Below are positions 54,921 to 63,613 of a DNA stretch of 64,000 bases, in pieces. The notes beneath the pieces were generated by a model that worked only from the letters and a program-made list of their open reading frames with translations, ran no database searches and was not told the origin of the DNA. The position numbers and the translations under genes are program-made. Position 1 is the stretch's first letter. The number at the start of each line of letters is the position of its first letter. Source of the DNA: Desulfoluna spongiiphila (GTDB lineage Bacteria; Desulfobacterota; Desulfobacteria; Desulfobacterales; Desulfolunaceae); contig NZ_FMUX01000002.1 in the NCBI RefSeq assembly GCF_900101345.1, positions 434,001 to 498,000 of the forward strand, written 5' to 3'.

Positions 54921-55922
54921 ATGGATCGTGGTGGCCGCATGGCGCGTGTTATGAATGGTTTTATCTTCAACCCAATGGTAAAGATGGTGGCCCAGAGACT
55001 GGCCATCGGCATCGGGACCCTGCTGGTGATCTCGGTTCTTATTTTTGTCGGTGTGGAGGCCCTTCCCGGGGATCTCGCCGAGTCGGTACTGGGCCAGAAT
55101 GCCCTGCCGGAAACTGTTGCAGCCTTTCGTGCTGAACTTAACCTCGACCTTCCGGCCCATGTCCGCTACGGGACCTGGCTGGCCGAGGTGGTCAGGGGAG
55201 ATTTTGGAAACTCCCTTGCCAGCGGAAAACCCATCGCCGAGCTTATCGGGTGGCGGTTTAAGAACACCCTGTTCCTTGCGGGGACCACGGCCCTGGTGGC
55301 TGTCCCCCTGGCGCTTTGTCTCGGCATGTTTGCCGCCCTGTACCGGGACACCTGGATGGACCGGTTTCTCTCCATCTCCACGCTGAGCGCCATCTCCTTT
55401 CCTGAGTTTTTCGTGGCCTATATCCTCATCACGCTTTTTTCCGTCAAGCTGGCTCTTTTTCCCAGCATCTCCACCCTGACCCGCGACATGTCCCTTGCGG
55501 TGAAGCTGCACACCATCACCCTTCCCTGTATCACGCTTACCCTGGTGGTCCTGGCACACATGATGCGCATGACCCGAGCTGCCATCATCAACGTGATGGA
55601 CCTTCCCTTCATCGAGATGGCCCGCCTCAAGGGGATCTCCCGACGGCGGATCGTCTTCGCCCACGCCCTTCCCAACGCCCTGGCTCCCATTATCAATGTC
55701 ATCGCCATCAACCTGGCCTACCTGGTTGTGGGTGTGGTGGTGGTGGAGGTGGTCTTTGTCTACCCGGGGCTTGGACAGCTTCTGGTGGACTCCGTATCCA
55801 AGCGGGACCTGCCCGTGGTGCAGGCCAGCGGCCTTATTTTTGCCGTGACCTACGTGGGGCTGAACCTGACGGCGGACGTGTTGTCCATGGTGAGCAACCC
55901 GCGCCTTCGGCATCCGAAATAG
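54921..55922 (+). CDS. Peptide/nickel-type ABC transporter permease (DppB-like)
   Basis: A 333-residue inner-membrane permease with the family's N-terminal helix and loop (LLVISVLIFVGVEALPGDLA), helices in LAGTTALVAVPLALCLGMFA, and the EAA motif region MARLKGISRRRIVFAHALPN. No clear ribosome site marks the start; the frame is open to 54771, and 54939 or 54975 are also possible. First gene of the importer set. Confidence 0.87.
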   Translation: MDRGGRMARVMNGFIFNPMVKMVAQRLAIGIGTLLVISVLIFVGVEALPGDLAESVLGQNALPETVAAFRAELNLDLPAHVRYGTWLAEVVRGDFGNSLASGKPIAELIGWRFKNTLFLAGTTALVAVPLALCLGMFAALYRDTWMDRFLSISTLSAISFPEFFVAYILITLFSVKLALFPSISTLTRDMSLAVKLHTITLPCITLTLVVLAHMMRMTRAAIINVMDLPFIEMARLKGISRRRIVFAHALPNALAPIINVIAINLAYLVVGVVVVEVVFVYPGLGQLLVDSVSKRDLPVVQASGLIFAVTYVGLNLTADVLSMVSNPRLRHPK

Positions 55923-55930
55923 GGGGGGAT

Positions 55931-56758
55931 ATGAAACAGATAATGCACACATTAAAGCGTATGTCGCCCAGTGCCCTGTTCGGGGTGACGGTGATTGTTC
56001 TGAATTTACTTGTTTTTCTGGTGGGCCCGGCTTTGGCCCCCTACGGTGAGACCGAAGTGGTGGGGGATGTGTGGCTGCCCATGGGGGCCGGTCATCTCCT
56101 GGGAACGGACCATATCGGGCGGGACATGCTGACGCGCCTGATCTACGGTGCGCGCAACACCATAGGCATTGCCCTGTTGATTACCTTTATCGCCTTTGTC
56201 TCCGGGACCTTTCTGGGCTTGGCCGCGGCCACCTTGAAAGGGTGGGTGGATCAGGTCCTGGGACGCCTTGTAGACATTGTCATGGCTTTTCCTCCCCTGA
56301 TTTTCGCCCTTATGGTGCTGTCGGTGATGGGAACCTCGGTGACGGTGCTTGTGGTGGTCCTCTCCCTTCTGGACTCCACCCGGGTGTTTCGCCTGGCCCG
56401 GGCCGTTGCCATGGATGTGGAGGTGATGCCCTATGTGGAGGCTGCCCGCCTCAGGGGTGAAGGGCTCTGGTGGGTCATGCGCCGGGAGATTTTGCCCAAC
56501 ACCCTGCCGCCCCTTATTGCTGAGTTCGGCATGCGGTTTTGCTTTGTGTTCCTTTTTATCAGCGCCTTGAGCTTTCTGGGCCTTGGCTTTCAGCCCCCGG
56601 CAGCGGACTGGGGGAGCATGGTCCGGGAAAACGCCGGGGCCATCACCTTCGGGATTCCCGCCGCCCTCTGGCCCGCCTCTGTGATTGCTGTGTTGACCAT
56701 CGGGGTGAACCTGGTGGTGGACTGGTTTCTCAATATCCAGGGAAAGTCAACACATTAA
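55931..56758 (+). CDS. Peptide/nickel-type ABC transporter permease (DppC-like)
   Basis: A 275-residue permease with the DppC start LGTDHIGRDMLTRLIYGARN, EAA region ARLRGEGLWWVMRREILPNT and the end SFLGLGFQPPAADWGSM. GGGGGGGAT precedes the ATG, 8 bases after dppB. Confidence 0.9.
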   Translation: MKQIMHTLKRMSPSALFGVTVIVLNLLVFLVGPALAPYGETEVVGDVWLPMGAGHLLGTDHIGRDMLTRLIYGARNTIGIALLITFIAFVSGTFLGLAAATLKGWVDQVLGRLVDIVMAFPPLIFALMVLSVMGTSVTVLVVVLSLLDSTRVFRLARAVAMDVEVMPYVEAARLRGEGLWWVMRREILPNTLPPLIAEFGMRFCFVFLFISALSFLGLGFQPPAADWGSMVRENAGAITFGIPAALWPASVIAVLTIGVNLVVDWFLNIQGKSTH

Positions 56759-56772
56759 GCAGTTGAAAAAGT

Positions 56773-56812
56773 AACCTGGGGGCAAGGGGCTCAGCCCCTG
56801 GCCGCCGGAGGC
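56773..56812. repeat. Partial repeat end between the dppC- and dppDF-like genes
   Basis: AAGGGGCTCAGCCCCT hairpin then GCCGCCGGAGGC. An RBS (AAGGAG) follows for the next gene. Confidence 0.55.
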
Positions 56813-56835
56813 ATCGGTTTATAAGGAGATTTCTT

Positions 56836-58467
56836 ATGTCCAAGAATAAAAAGGAAAAAAGCAGCGGTCTGTTGACCCTGACCGATATCCATATCGCAGG
56901 GGGCCAGGGGGATCACCGCGAGGAGATTATCCACGGCATCGACCTGTCCCTTGCGCGGGGCGAGGTCCTGGGGCTCATCGGCGAGTCCGGGGCGGGAAAA
57001 TCCACCCTGGGCCTGGCCGCCATGGGGTACATTCGCTCCGGGTGCGAAGTGACGAAAGGGTCCATCGTCTTTGACGGCATGGACCTTATGGCCAAGTCTC
57101 CATCCCGGCGGCGAAAACTCTGGGGGACCCGCATCGCCTACGTGGCCCAGAGTTCGGCCGCTTCTTTCAATCCGGCACATACCCTGATCCGGCAGTTTAC
57201 CGAGGTCCCGGTGCAGCACGGCATCGCCGGAAAAGCCCGTGCCGAGGAGAAGGCGGTCAGCCTTTACGATCGCCTGAATCTTCCCCAGCCGGACCAGATC
57301 GGGTACCGGTATCCCCACCAGGTCTCCGGTGGCCAGCTCCAGCGGGCCATGGTGGCCATGGCCATGGCCGCAGACCCGGATATCATCATCTTTGACGAGC
57401 CCACCACCGCCCTTGATGTCACCACCCAGATCGAGGTGCTGGCCGCCATTCGGGACGTGATCCGCGACAAGAACACCGCGGCCATCTACATCAGTCACGA
57501 CCTGGCCGTGGTGGCCCAGATGGCGGATCGGATCATGGTGCTAAAGGACGGGAACCTCGTGGAGGAGGGGGCGGCCGAGGCCCTCCTGGACGAACCCCAA
57601 GAGAGCTACACCAAAGAGTTGATCTCCGTGCGCCTCGGCAAAGGGAAAAAGCGAAAAGGGGAGACGCCCGGGGAGACGATTTTAAAGGTCGACGGCATCA
57701 CCGCCGGATACAAAAAAGGGGAACGGGTTCTGAAAGATATCTCCCTGCATGTGGGGAAGAAGAGGACCGTGGCGGTGGTGGGGGAGTCCGGAAGCGGCAA
57801 GAGCACCCTGGCCCGGGTGATCACCGGCCTGTTGCCCCCGTCCAAAGGGCGGATTCGCTTCGGGGACGACCTGCTCAAGCCGAAAACCGCCCAGCGTGAC
57901 CGGGAGACCTTAAGGCGCCTGCAGATGATTTACCAGATGCCGGATGTGGCCGTGAACCCGCGCCAGACCCTCCTTGAGATCATCGGTCGCCCCCTTGCCT
58001 TCTATTTCGGCATGGACAAGGAGGCCATCCGGGGTCGGGTTGCCGAACTGCTTGCCATGGTGGAGCTTCCCGAGGCCTACATCTCCCGCTACCCGTCGGA
58101 ACTCTCCGGGGGTGAAAAGCAGCGGGTCTGCATCGCCCGGGCCCTGGCGGCCAAGCCCGATCTCATCATCTGCGATGAGGTGACCTCGGCCCTGGACCAG
58201 CTCGTGGCCGAATCGGTGCTGAATCTTCTTCGGCGCCTGCAAAAGGAGCTTGGGGTCTCCTACCTGTTTATCACCCACGACCTGAACACCGTGAAAGCCA
58301 TCGCCGACGAAGTGGTGGTCATGCTCAAAGGGCGCATCGTGGAGCAGGGCCCGAGGGCCGAGGTCCTCAGCCCTCCGCACCACGCCTACACCGAAAAGCT
58401 TCTCGCTTCCGTGCCGGAGATGGACACCGACTGGCTCGACAACTACCTCGAAGGGAGCGTGGCGTAA
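56836..58467 (+). CDS. Fused double ABC ATPase (DppD-DppF-like)
   Basis: A 543-residue protein with two ABC domains. Domain 1 (about 1-265): GESGAGKSTLGLAAMG, signature HQVSGGQLQRAMVAMAM, Walker B DIIIFDEPTTALD. Domain 2 (about 275-540): GESGSGKSTLARVITG, SELSGGEKQRVCIARAL, LIICDEVTSALD. In many bacteria these are separate proteins DppD and DppF. AAGGAG precedes the ATG. Confidence 0.92.
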   Translation: MSKNKKEKSSGLLTLTDIHIAGGQGDHREEIIHGIDLSLARGEVLGLIGESGAGKSTLGLAAMGYIRSGCEVTKGSIVFDGMDLMAKSPSRRRKLWGTRIAYVAQSSAASFNPAHTLIRQFTEVPVQHGIAGKARAEEKAVSLYDRLNLPQPDQIGYRYPHQVSGGQLQRAMVAMAMAADPDIIIFDEPTTALDVTTQIEVLAAIRDVIRDKNTAAIYISHDLAVVAQMADRIMVLKDGNLVEEGAAEALLDEPQESYTKELISVRLGKGKKRKGETPGETILKVDGITAGYKKGERVLKDISLHVGKKRTVAVVGESGSGKSTLARVITGLLPPSKGRIRFGDDLLKPKTAQRDRETLRRLQMIYQMPDVAVNPRQTLLEIIGRPLAFYFGMDKEAIRGRVAELLAMVELPEAYISRYPSELSGGEKQRVCIARALAAKPDLIICDEVTSALDQLVAESVLNLLRRLQKELGVSYLFITHDLNTVKAIADEVVVMLKGRIVEQGPRAEVLSPPHHAYTEKLLASVPEMDTDWLDNYLEGSVA

Positions 58468-58507
58468 GGGCCACACAATACATCGCTGCGGCAACCCGCT
58501 TAAAGAT

Positions 58508-58680
58508 GCCTCCGGCGGCCCTGCCGGGGGCCAAACTTTTGAAAAGTTTGACAAACAGCTATTTAACACGATGCCCTCACCATGCCTTGAATGAAAGGCG
58601 AATGTGATTTTCCCTGAGGAACGAAGGGGAAAGCGCATTTGCAACCCGCTTTCAAGGTGGCACACCTTGCCGCCGGAGGC
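58508..58680. repeat. Full composite intergenic repeat
   Basis: L unit GCCTCCGGCGGCCCTGCCGG, CAAACTTTTGAAAAGTTTG dyad, GACAAACAGC; R unit GGCGAATGTGATTTTCCC / GGGGAAAGCGCATTTGC, CAAGGTGGCACACCTTG, CCGCCGGAGGC. Then ACTTTCACCATAGAAGGC. It lies between the ATPase and binding-protein genes. Confidence 0.9.
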
Positions 58681-58762
58681 TTTCTTCCATGAACTTTCAC
58701 CATAGAAGGCACCGCAGACGTGTTACGAAATCCGTACCGGAGAAAGGAATCAGCAAAGACGT

Positions 58763-60352
58763 ATGCATTCATTACATGAGTTGGAATCCCTTGTTGAGAC
58801 AGGGCGCATCTCGCGCCGAGAGTTCATGCGGCGTGCCGCGACCTTAGGGCTTGCCCTGGCCGTTGCCCCGTCGCTGTTTCCCATGGGGGCCCAGGCTGCG
58901 GAAGGCCCGAAACGGGGCGGCCGCCTGCGCATGGGCATGGGGGGTGCCTCCACCACGGACACCCTCTCCCCTGCGGTGATGACGGACATGATGATCCAGA
59001 CCCTCGTTTACGGGCAGCTGGGCAACAGCCTCATGGAGATCGACAATGAGGGCCGGGCCGTTCCGGAGCTTGCCGAGAGCTATGAATCATCGGCCGATGC
59101 CTCAACCTGGGTGTTCAAGTTGCGAAAAGGGGTGACCTTCCACAACGGCAAGACCATGACCGCCGACGATGTGATCCACTCCATCAACCTCCACCGGGGG
59201 GAGAAGAGCACCTCGGCCGCCAAGGCCATAGTGAAGTCCATCAAAGAGATCGTCAAAGAGGACGCGTACACCGTGCGCATGGAGCTTGCCTCTCCCAACG
59301 CCGATTTCCCCTACATCCTCACGGATTACCACCTGGTCATCGTACCCGAGGGCCACGACGGCACGGACGGGATTTTCACCGGGGCTTACCGTCTCAAGTC
59401 CTTTGAGCCCGGGGTTCGCAGCCTCACCGAGCGGAACTCCGGTTACTTCAGGGATGACAGGGGATGGTTCGATGAGGTGGAGACCCTGGCCATCAACGAC
59501 ATCAACGCACGCACCAACGCCTTGAAAACCGGGCAGGTGGACCTGATCAACCGGTGTGAGTTAAAGACCCTGCGTTTTCTTGAGCGCATGCCCGGGATTC
59601 AGCTCGTCAAGCAACGCGGCTACAGGCATTACACCTTTGCCATGCATACGGACGCGGCCCCGTACAGCGACAACAACGTGCGCATGGCCTTAAAGCACGC
59701 CGTGGACCGGGAGCAGCTTGTGAAGACCGTGTTCCGGGGGTATGCCGTGGTGGGCAACGATCATCCCATCAGCTCCGGGAACAGGTACCACGCAGGGGAC
59801 CTGCCCCAGCGGGTGTATGACCCGGACAAGGCAAAGCACTACCTGAAAAAAGCGGGGCTGGACCACCTGAAGGTGGATCTTCACGTGGCCGACGCCGCCT
59901 TTCCCGGTGCCGTGGATGCCGGCGTCCTCTTTCGGGAGAGTTCGGCAAAGGCCGGGATCGATGTCAACGTGGTGCGAGAGCCCAATGACGGCTACTGGAG
60001 CAATGTCTGGCTCAAAAAAACCTTTTGCGCGGTCTTCTGGGGCGGCCGCGTCACCGAAGACATGATGTTCTCCACCGCCTACGCCGATAACGCCGCCTGG
60101 AACGACACCAACTGGAAGCACAAGCGGTTCAACGAGCTGCTGGTGGCGGCACGGGGAGAGCTCGATGAGGCCACCCGGAGAAAACAGTACGAAGAGATGC
60201 AGCGGCTCGTCAGCGATGAAGGCGGGGTCATCATCCCGGCCTTCGGCATGGACATCGCCGCCGCAAGCAAAAAGATCGGCCTTCATAAGCCCGCCGTGAA
60301 CTGGGAACTCGATGGGTTCCGGTGCGCCCAGCGTTGGTGGTTCAAGGCGTAA
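58763..60352 (+). CDS. Tat-exported solute-binding protein family 5 (peptide/nickel type)
   Basis: A 529-residue periplasmic binding protein. The N terminus has the twin-arginine signal SRREFMRRAATLGLALAVAP. The mature part has LAESYESSADASTWVFKLRK and VTFHNGKTMTADDV, the family signature, and NVRMALKHAVDREQLV. A Tat route suggests it folds in the cytoplasm, perhaps with a cofactor. Downstream of the ABC importer genes, separated by a repeat. Confidence 0.9.
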   Translation: MHSLHELESLVETGRISRREFMRRAATLGLALAVAPSLFPMGAQAAEGPKRGGRLRMGMGGASTTDTLSPAVMTDMMIQTLVYGQLGNSLMEIDNEGRAVPELAESYESSADASTWVFKLRKGVTFHNGKTMTADDVIHSINLHRGEKSTSAAKAIVKSIKEIVKEDAYTVRMELASPNADFPYILTDYHLVIVPEGHDGTDGIFTGAYRLKSFEPGVRSLTERNSGYFRDDRGWFDEVETLAINDINARTNALKTGQVDLINRCELKTLRFLERMPGIQLVKQRGYRHYTFAMHTDAAPYSDNNVRMALKHAVDREQLVKTVFRGYAVVGNDHPISSGNRYHAGDLPQRVYDPDKAKHYLKKAGLDHLKVDLHVADAAFPGAVDAGVLFRESSAKAGIDVNVVREPNDGYWSNVWLKKTFCAVFWGGRVTEDMMFSTAYADNAAWNDTNWKHKRFNELLVAARGELDEATRRKQYEEMQRLVSDEGGVIIPAFGMDIAAASKKIGLHKPAVNWELDGFRCAQRWWFKA

Positions 60353-60410
60353 TGACGTGTCTTCTATGGTTAAAGCCGGGTGCAGAGGTCTCAAAAAAAA
60401 CAAAAACATG

Positions 60411-60581
60411 CCTCCGGCGGCGAGGTGTGCCACCTCGAAAGCAGGTTGCGAATGCGCTTTCCCCCTCGTTCCTCGGGGAAAATCACATTCACCTTTCATT
60501 CAGGGGATGTTGAGGAATCTTGTTATATAGCTGTTTGTCAAACTTTTCAAAAGTTTGGCCCCCGGCAGGGCCGCCGGAGGC
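60411..60581. repeat. Full composite intergenic repeat, inverted orientation
   Basis: GCCTCCGGCGG, CGAGGTGTGCCACCTCG, GCGAATGCGCTTTCCCCC / GGGGAAAATCACATTCAC, CAAACTTTTCAAAAGTTTG, CCCCCGGCAGGGCCGCCGGAGGC. CTTCTATGGTTAAAG precedes it. It lies between convergent genes. Confidence 0.9.
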
Positions 60582-60594
60582 ATCATTCCCTTTT

Positions 60595-62226
60595 CTATAA
60601 GCTGAATTGGGCGATTCGTTTTTTGAGGCGGGAGCCGATGTCCGCCAGGGCGTCGGCGTCCCGTCCCACGGAGACGGCGGTTTTCAGGATGTCCTGTGAG
60701 GCCCCGTCAATTTCAGCGATATCCCCGGCGATCTCTTTGGCGGCAACGGTGCCTTCGGCCAGGTTGCCGTTGACGTCGCCGATGCGTCCGGATGTCCGGG
60801 CCAGGCGTCCCGACACCTCGCGGGTGGTTGCGGACTGCTGGTCCACAGCGGCGGCGATGTCGGAGATGATGGTGTCGATGTCGTGGATGACCCCGGCGAT
60901 GTCTTCAATCCCCTCTGCCGTGACCTGGGTGGTCTTCTGCATGCCGGCAAGGTGGGTGTGGATATCCAAGGTTGCGTCGGCGGTCTGTTTGGACAGGGCT
61001 TTGATCTCATTGGCGACCACGGAAAATCCCTTGCCTGCGGCCCCGGCCCTGGACGCTTCGATGGTTGCGTTTAAGGCGAGGAGGTTGGTCTGGTTGGAGA
61101 TTTCGGTGATGGTCTCGGCGACGTTGCTGATGTCCCTGGCTGATGTTGTCAGTTCCCGGATCCTCAGGGATGAGGACCCGGCGGTTGAGACGGCGCGTTC
61201 CGATATGGAGCGCGCTTTTTTTGCTTTCACGGCAATGTGGTCCATGGAGGCCTGCATCTCCTCGGTTGCCGTGGCCACCTTGGTGAGGTTGGCCGTGGCC
61301 TCTTCGGAGGCCGTGAAGATGGCGCTGAGGGAAGCGCTCATCTGAGAGCCCGCCGCGGCAACGGTCCCGGAACGGTCCGCGGTGCTTTCGGCGTTGCGGG
61401 TCATGGTGCCGGAGATGGCGTCCAGGTTGCCCGAGGCACAGACCAGGGCGTCCGTCTCCCGGGAGACGTCGCCGATGATGGCGTGGATGTTGCCCACAAA
61501 AACGTTGAACCAGTGGGCCAGCCTGCCGATCTCGTCCCTGTTCTTCACGGGGAGGCGAACGGTGAGGTTGCCGTCCCTTGAGGCGATGTCTTCCAGGGCC
61601 CCGGAGAGCATCCGAACCGGTTGCACCAGTTTTTTGATGAGGACAAAGCCCAGGAGCACCAGGCTGGAGATGACCACGACCCCCACGGCCAGGTTCAATC
61701 GCCTGGACCGGGTGATGAGGCTGTGCTTTCTTTCGTTTTCCAGAGCAGCAATCTCTCTGGTGAGCTTCTGGCAGGAGCGGGCATGGGAGACCATGATGGA
61801 TTCCAGTTCCGCCTTTCGGGTTTTGTATTCCGGGGTGCCGTAAAGGGTCGTCAAATGGCGAAAATCCCTGCTGTAGGCTAGAATCTCCTGTGTGGCCCGG
61901 TCCACGGATTCCCGGTAAACATCCGGGACCGCCTGCCCTGCACGATCCAGCAGTTTCAGGATGGCCTTGCAGTGTCCCTCCCATTTTTCAAGGGAGTTTT
62001 TCGTGTCCGTTCCATGGGCCTTGAAACCGCGAAGTTGAAAGTTTTTTTCCTGGCGCCTGCACTCCAGGATTTTTAAGTTCATCTCCCCCATGAGTCCAAG
62101 GGTTCGATCAATGGTGACGATTCCTTTCATGGCAAGGTTGGAGTGGACGCAGATGATGGAAACCCCGGCCGTGATTCCGATGAGCAGAAACACTGCTTTT
62201 TGCCTGATCGTAAGCTGTTTTGGCAT
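60595..62226 (-). CDS. Methyl-accepting chemotaxis protein
   Basis: A 543-residue chemoreceptor. TM1 is [17 protein letters not shown] (about 11-27); a periplasmic ligand region with a helical character follows (about 30-180); TM2 is [19 protein letters not shown] (about 185-203), then HAMP (about 204-257). The signalling tip is [20 protein letters not shown], then [20 protein letters not shown]. No C-terminal CheR-binding pentapeptide is visible. GGGAGAG before ATG. A candidate sigma-54 promoter is just upstream. Confidence 0.92.
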   Translation of the reverse strand: MPKQLTIRQKAVFLLIGITAGVSIICVHSNLAMKGIVTIDRTLGLMGEMNLKILECRRQEKNFQLRGFKAHGTDTKNSLEKWEGHCKAILKLLDRAGQAVPDVYRESVDRATQEILAYSRDFRHLTTLYGTPEYKTRKAELESIMVSHARSCQKLTREIAALENERKHSLITRSRRLNLAVGVVVISSLVLLGFVLIKKLVQPVRMLSGALEDIASRDGNLTVRLPVKNRDEIGRLAHWFNVFVGNIHAIIGDVSRETDALVCASGNLDAISGTMTRNAESTADRSGTVAAAGSQMSASLSAIFTASEEATANLTKVATATEEMQASMDHIAVKAKKARSISERAVSTAGSSSLRIRELTTSARDISNVAETITEISNQTNLLALNATIEASRAGAAGKGFSVVANEIKALSKQTADATLDIHTHLAGMQKTTQVTAEGIEDIAGVIHDIDTIISDIAAAVDQQSATTREVSGRLARTSGRIGDVNGNLAEGTVAAKEIAGDIAEIDGASQDILKTAVSVGRDADALADIGSRLKKRIAQFSL

Positions 62227-62278
62227 GTTTGTCTCTCCCGTGGTCAGTCATGAATTCAGTCATACCGTATGACCAGTG

Positions 62279-62294
62279 AGCAAGTAGCATACCA
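62279..62294 (-). promoter_or_regulatory. Candidate sigma-54 (-24/-12) promoter of the chemoreceptor gene
   Basis: On the - strand TGGTATGCTACTTGCT fits TGGCACG-N4-TTGCW with GG and GC in the right spacing; two bases of the -24 box differ. It predicts a start about 40 bases before the ATG, a normal leader length. Confidence 0.55.
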
Positions 62295-62545
62295 AACGTT
62301 GATTTGCTTTGATGGAGGGTAAGTTATTTGAAATCAGGGAATAACCGATGGGCGTTTCGGGTGTTTGTTTAGGGGGCGGGCATTGGGTGTCAGGACGGTT
62401 GGCAGGGTGTAAAGCAGGCTGGTGCAACCGGAATATTTTTGCGGCGGTTTCTCCACAAATCGCCTTGGCGAAGGCGAACCGAGGTAGATCCCAGCTTTTG
62501 GTAAGGCCTCGCGCAAGAAATAAAGCCACACCCCTTACGAAACAT

Positions 62546-62629
62546 GCCGCTGTGATTTGACCCGAAAAGGAGGGGCAAATCACAGCGGCAAACGGCTTTC
62601 AAGGTGGCTCACCTTATCGTTGGGGGCCT
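62546..62629. repeat. Divergent R unit of the intergenic repeat
   Basis: GCCGCTGTGATTTGACCC / GGGGCAAATCACAGCGGC: the stem keeps pairing although most bases differ from other copies. The second hairpin is CAAGGTGGCTCACCTTA. It lies in the 418-base region between chemoreceptor and membrane-protein genes. Confidence 0.75.
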
Positions 62630-62643
62630 CGTTTTAAGCTTTC

Positions 62644-63273
62644 CTAAATCCAGTCCAGGCCGCCGAAGACTGCCGCGCAGGCAAAATCAAAGGCAAGGAT
62701 GGAGGAGACCACCTTGACGCGCTGCCGGTCGGTCTCCATGTCGTGGACCCAGAAGGAGACGACGAAAAAGGGCAGGTACCCGATGAGGAAGATAAAAATG
62801 GGGAACTTGATGCTCCACCAGGCCCAGTCCCAGGTCAGGGCCCCGATGGCGTTTAGAACGCACTCCACCACCACGCAGGCCGTGGTAAACAGGATAATGT
62901 AAAAGGAGCGGTTGGGGACCCCCAGGATTTTCTTGTTCTTGTCGGCGGGAAGGCTCTTTACCGCGGCCACGCCCATGACCATGAACATAAAGAGAATCTC
63001 GATGTTCCAGCCGATGAGGATGATGTAGCTGGAGTCGGCCGGGGCTCCCCAGACCGGGGCGTGCCCGGTGAAGTGAAAGACCAGTCCGTTCCAGAGTTCG
63101 TTGAAAAAATCCATCCCGATGAAGGCGAGCCCCGCCAGAACCACCTTCCAGTTTTCCTTGCCCATCTCCACAGAGTAGACATAGATCACAAGAAGCAGGA
63201 TCGGAATAAGAGTCCATTGAAAGTGAGATGTGTCCCTCAGGGCAGCGAGTCCTTGCTGGGCGGCCGGTGTCAT
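62644..63273 (-). CDS. Conserved hypothetical polytopic membrane protein
   Basis: A 209-residue protein with about six membrane segments (for example WTLIPILLLVIYVYSV, FIIL-type segment around FYIILFTTACVVVECVL, and FPIFIFLIGYLPFFVVSFWV). Acidic and aromatic residues sit at several membrane edges (DFFNELWNG). Function unknown to me. AAAGGAGG just before ATG 63273 sets the start. Confidence 0.72.
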   Translation of the reverse strand: MTPAAQQGLAALRDTSHFQWTLIPILLLVIYVYSVEMGKENWKVVLAGLAFIGMDFFNELWNGLVFHFTGHAPVWGAPADSSYIILIGWNIEILFMFMVMGVAAVKSLPADKNKKILGVPNRSFYIILFTTACVVVECVLNAIGALTWDWAWWSIKFPIFIFLIGYLPFFVVSFWVHDMETDRQRVKVVSSILAFDFACAAVFGGLDWI

Positions 63274-63426
63274 AGGCTGGTCCTCCTTTGGTTTTCTGCG
63301 TTGTGTGGAAAAGGATGTGAGATATCCCATGGTTACTGAGACTGTACATGGGTGTCAATGAAAAAATGAACAAAACCTATATTTGTTCATTTGATAGGGC
63401 CGGTACTTTGTCACTATTCAGCTTAT

Positions 63427-63596
63427 GCCTCCGGCGGTCCTGCCGGGGGCTAAACTTTTAAAAATTTGAATAAACAGGTTTTAAACTCAGATTGAGTTTA
63501 ATCTGAACCAATGGCGAATGAGATTTTCCCTGAGGAACGAAGGGGAAAGCGCATTCGCAACCTGCTTTCAAGGTGGCACACCTTGCCGCCGGAGGC
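63427..63596. repeat. Full composite intergenic repeat
   Basis: GCCTCCGGCGGTCCTGCCGG, CTAAACTTTTAAAAATTTG, AATAAACAGG, then GGCGAATGAGATTTTCCC / GGGGAAAGCGCATTCGC, CAAGGTGGCACACCTTG, CCGCCGGAGGC. It fills most of the 341-base gap between the two - strand genes. Confidence 0.9.
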
Positions 63597-63613
63597 TGCT
63601 TTTTTAGCCCCGT

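Noticed and set aside
16617..63596. CRISPR array or classical insertion sequence
   Set aside because: The repeats are dispersed, in both orientations, without regular spacers or a transposase gene in the window.
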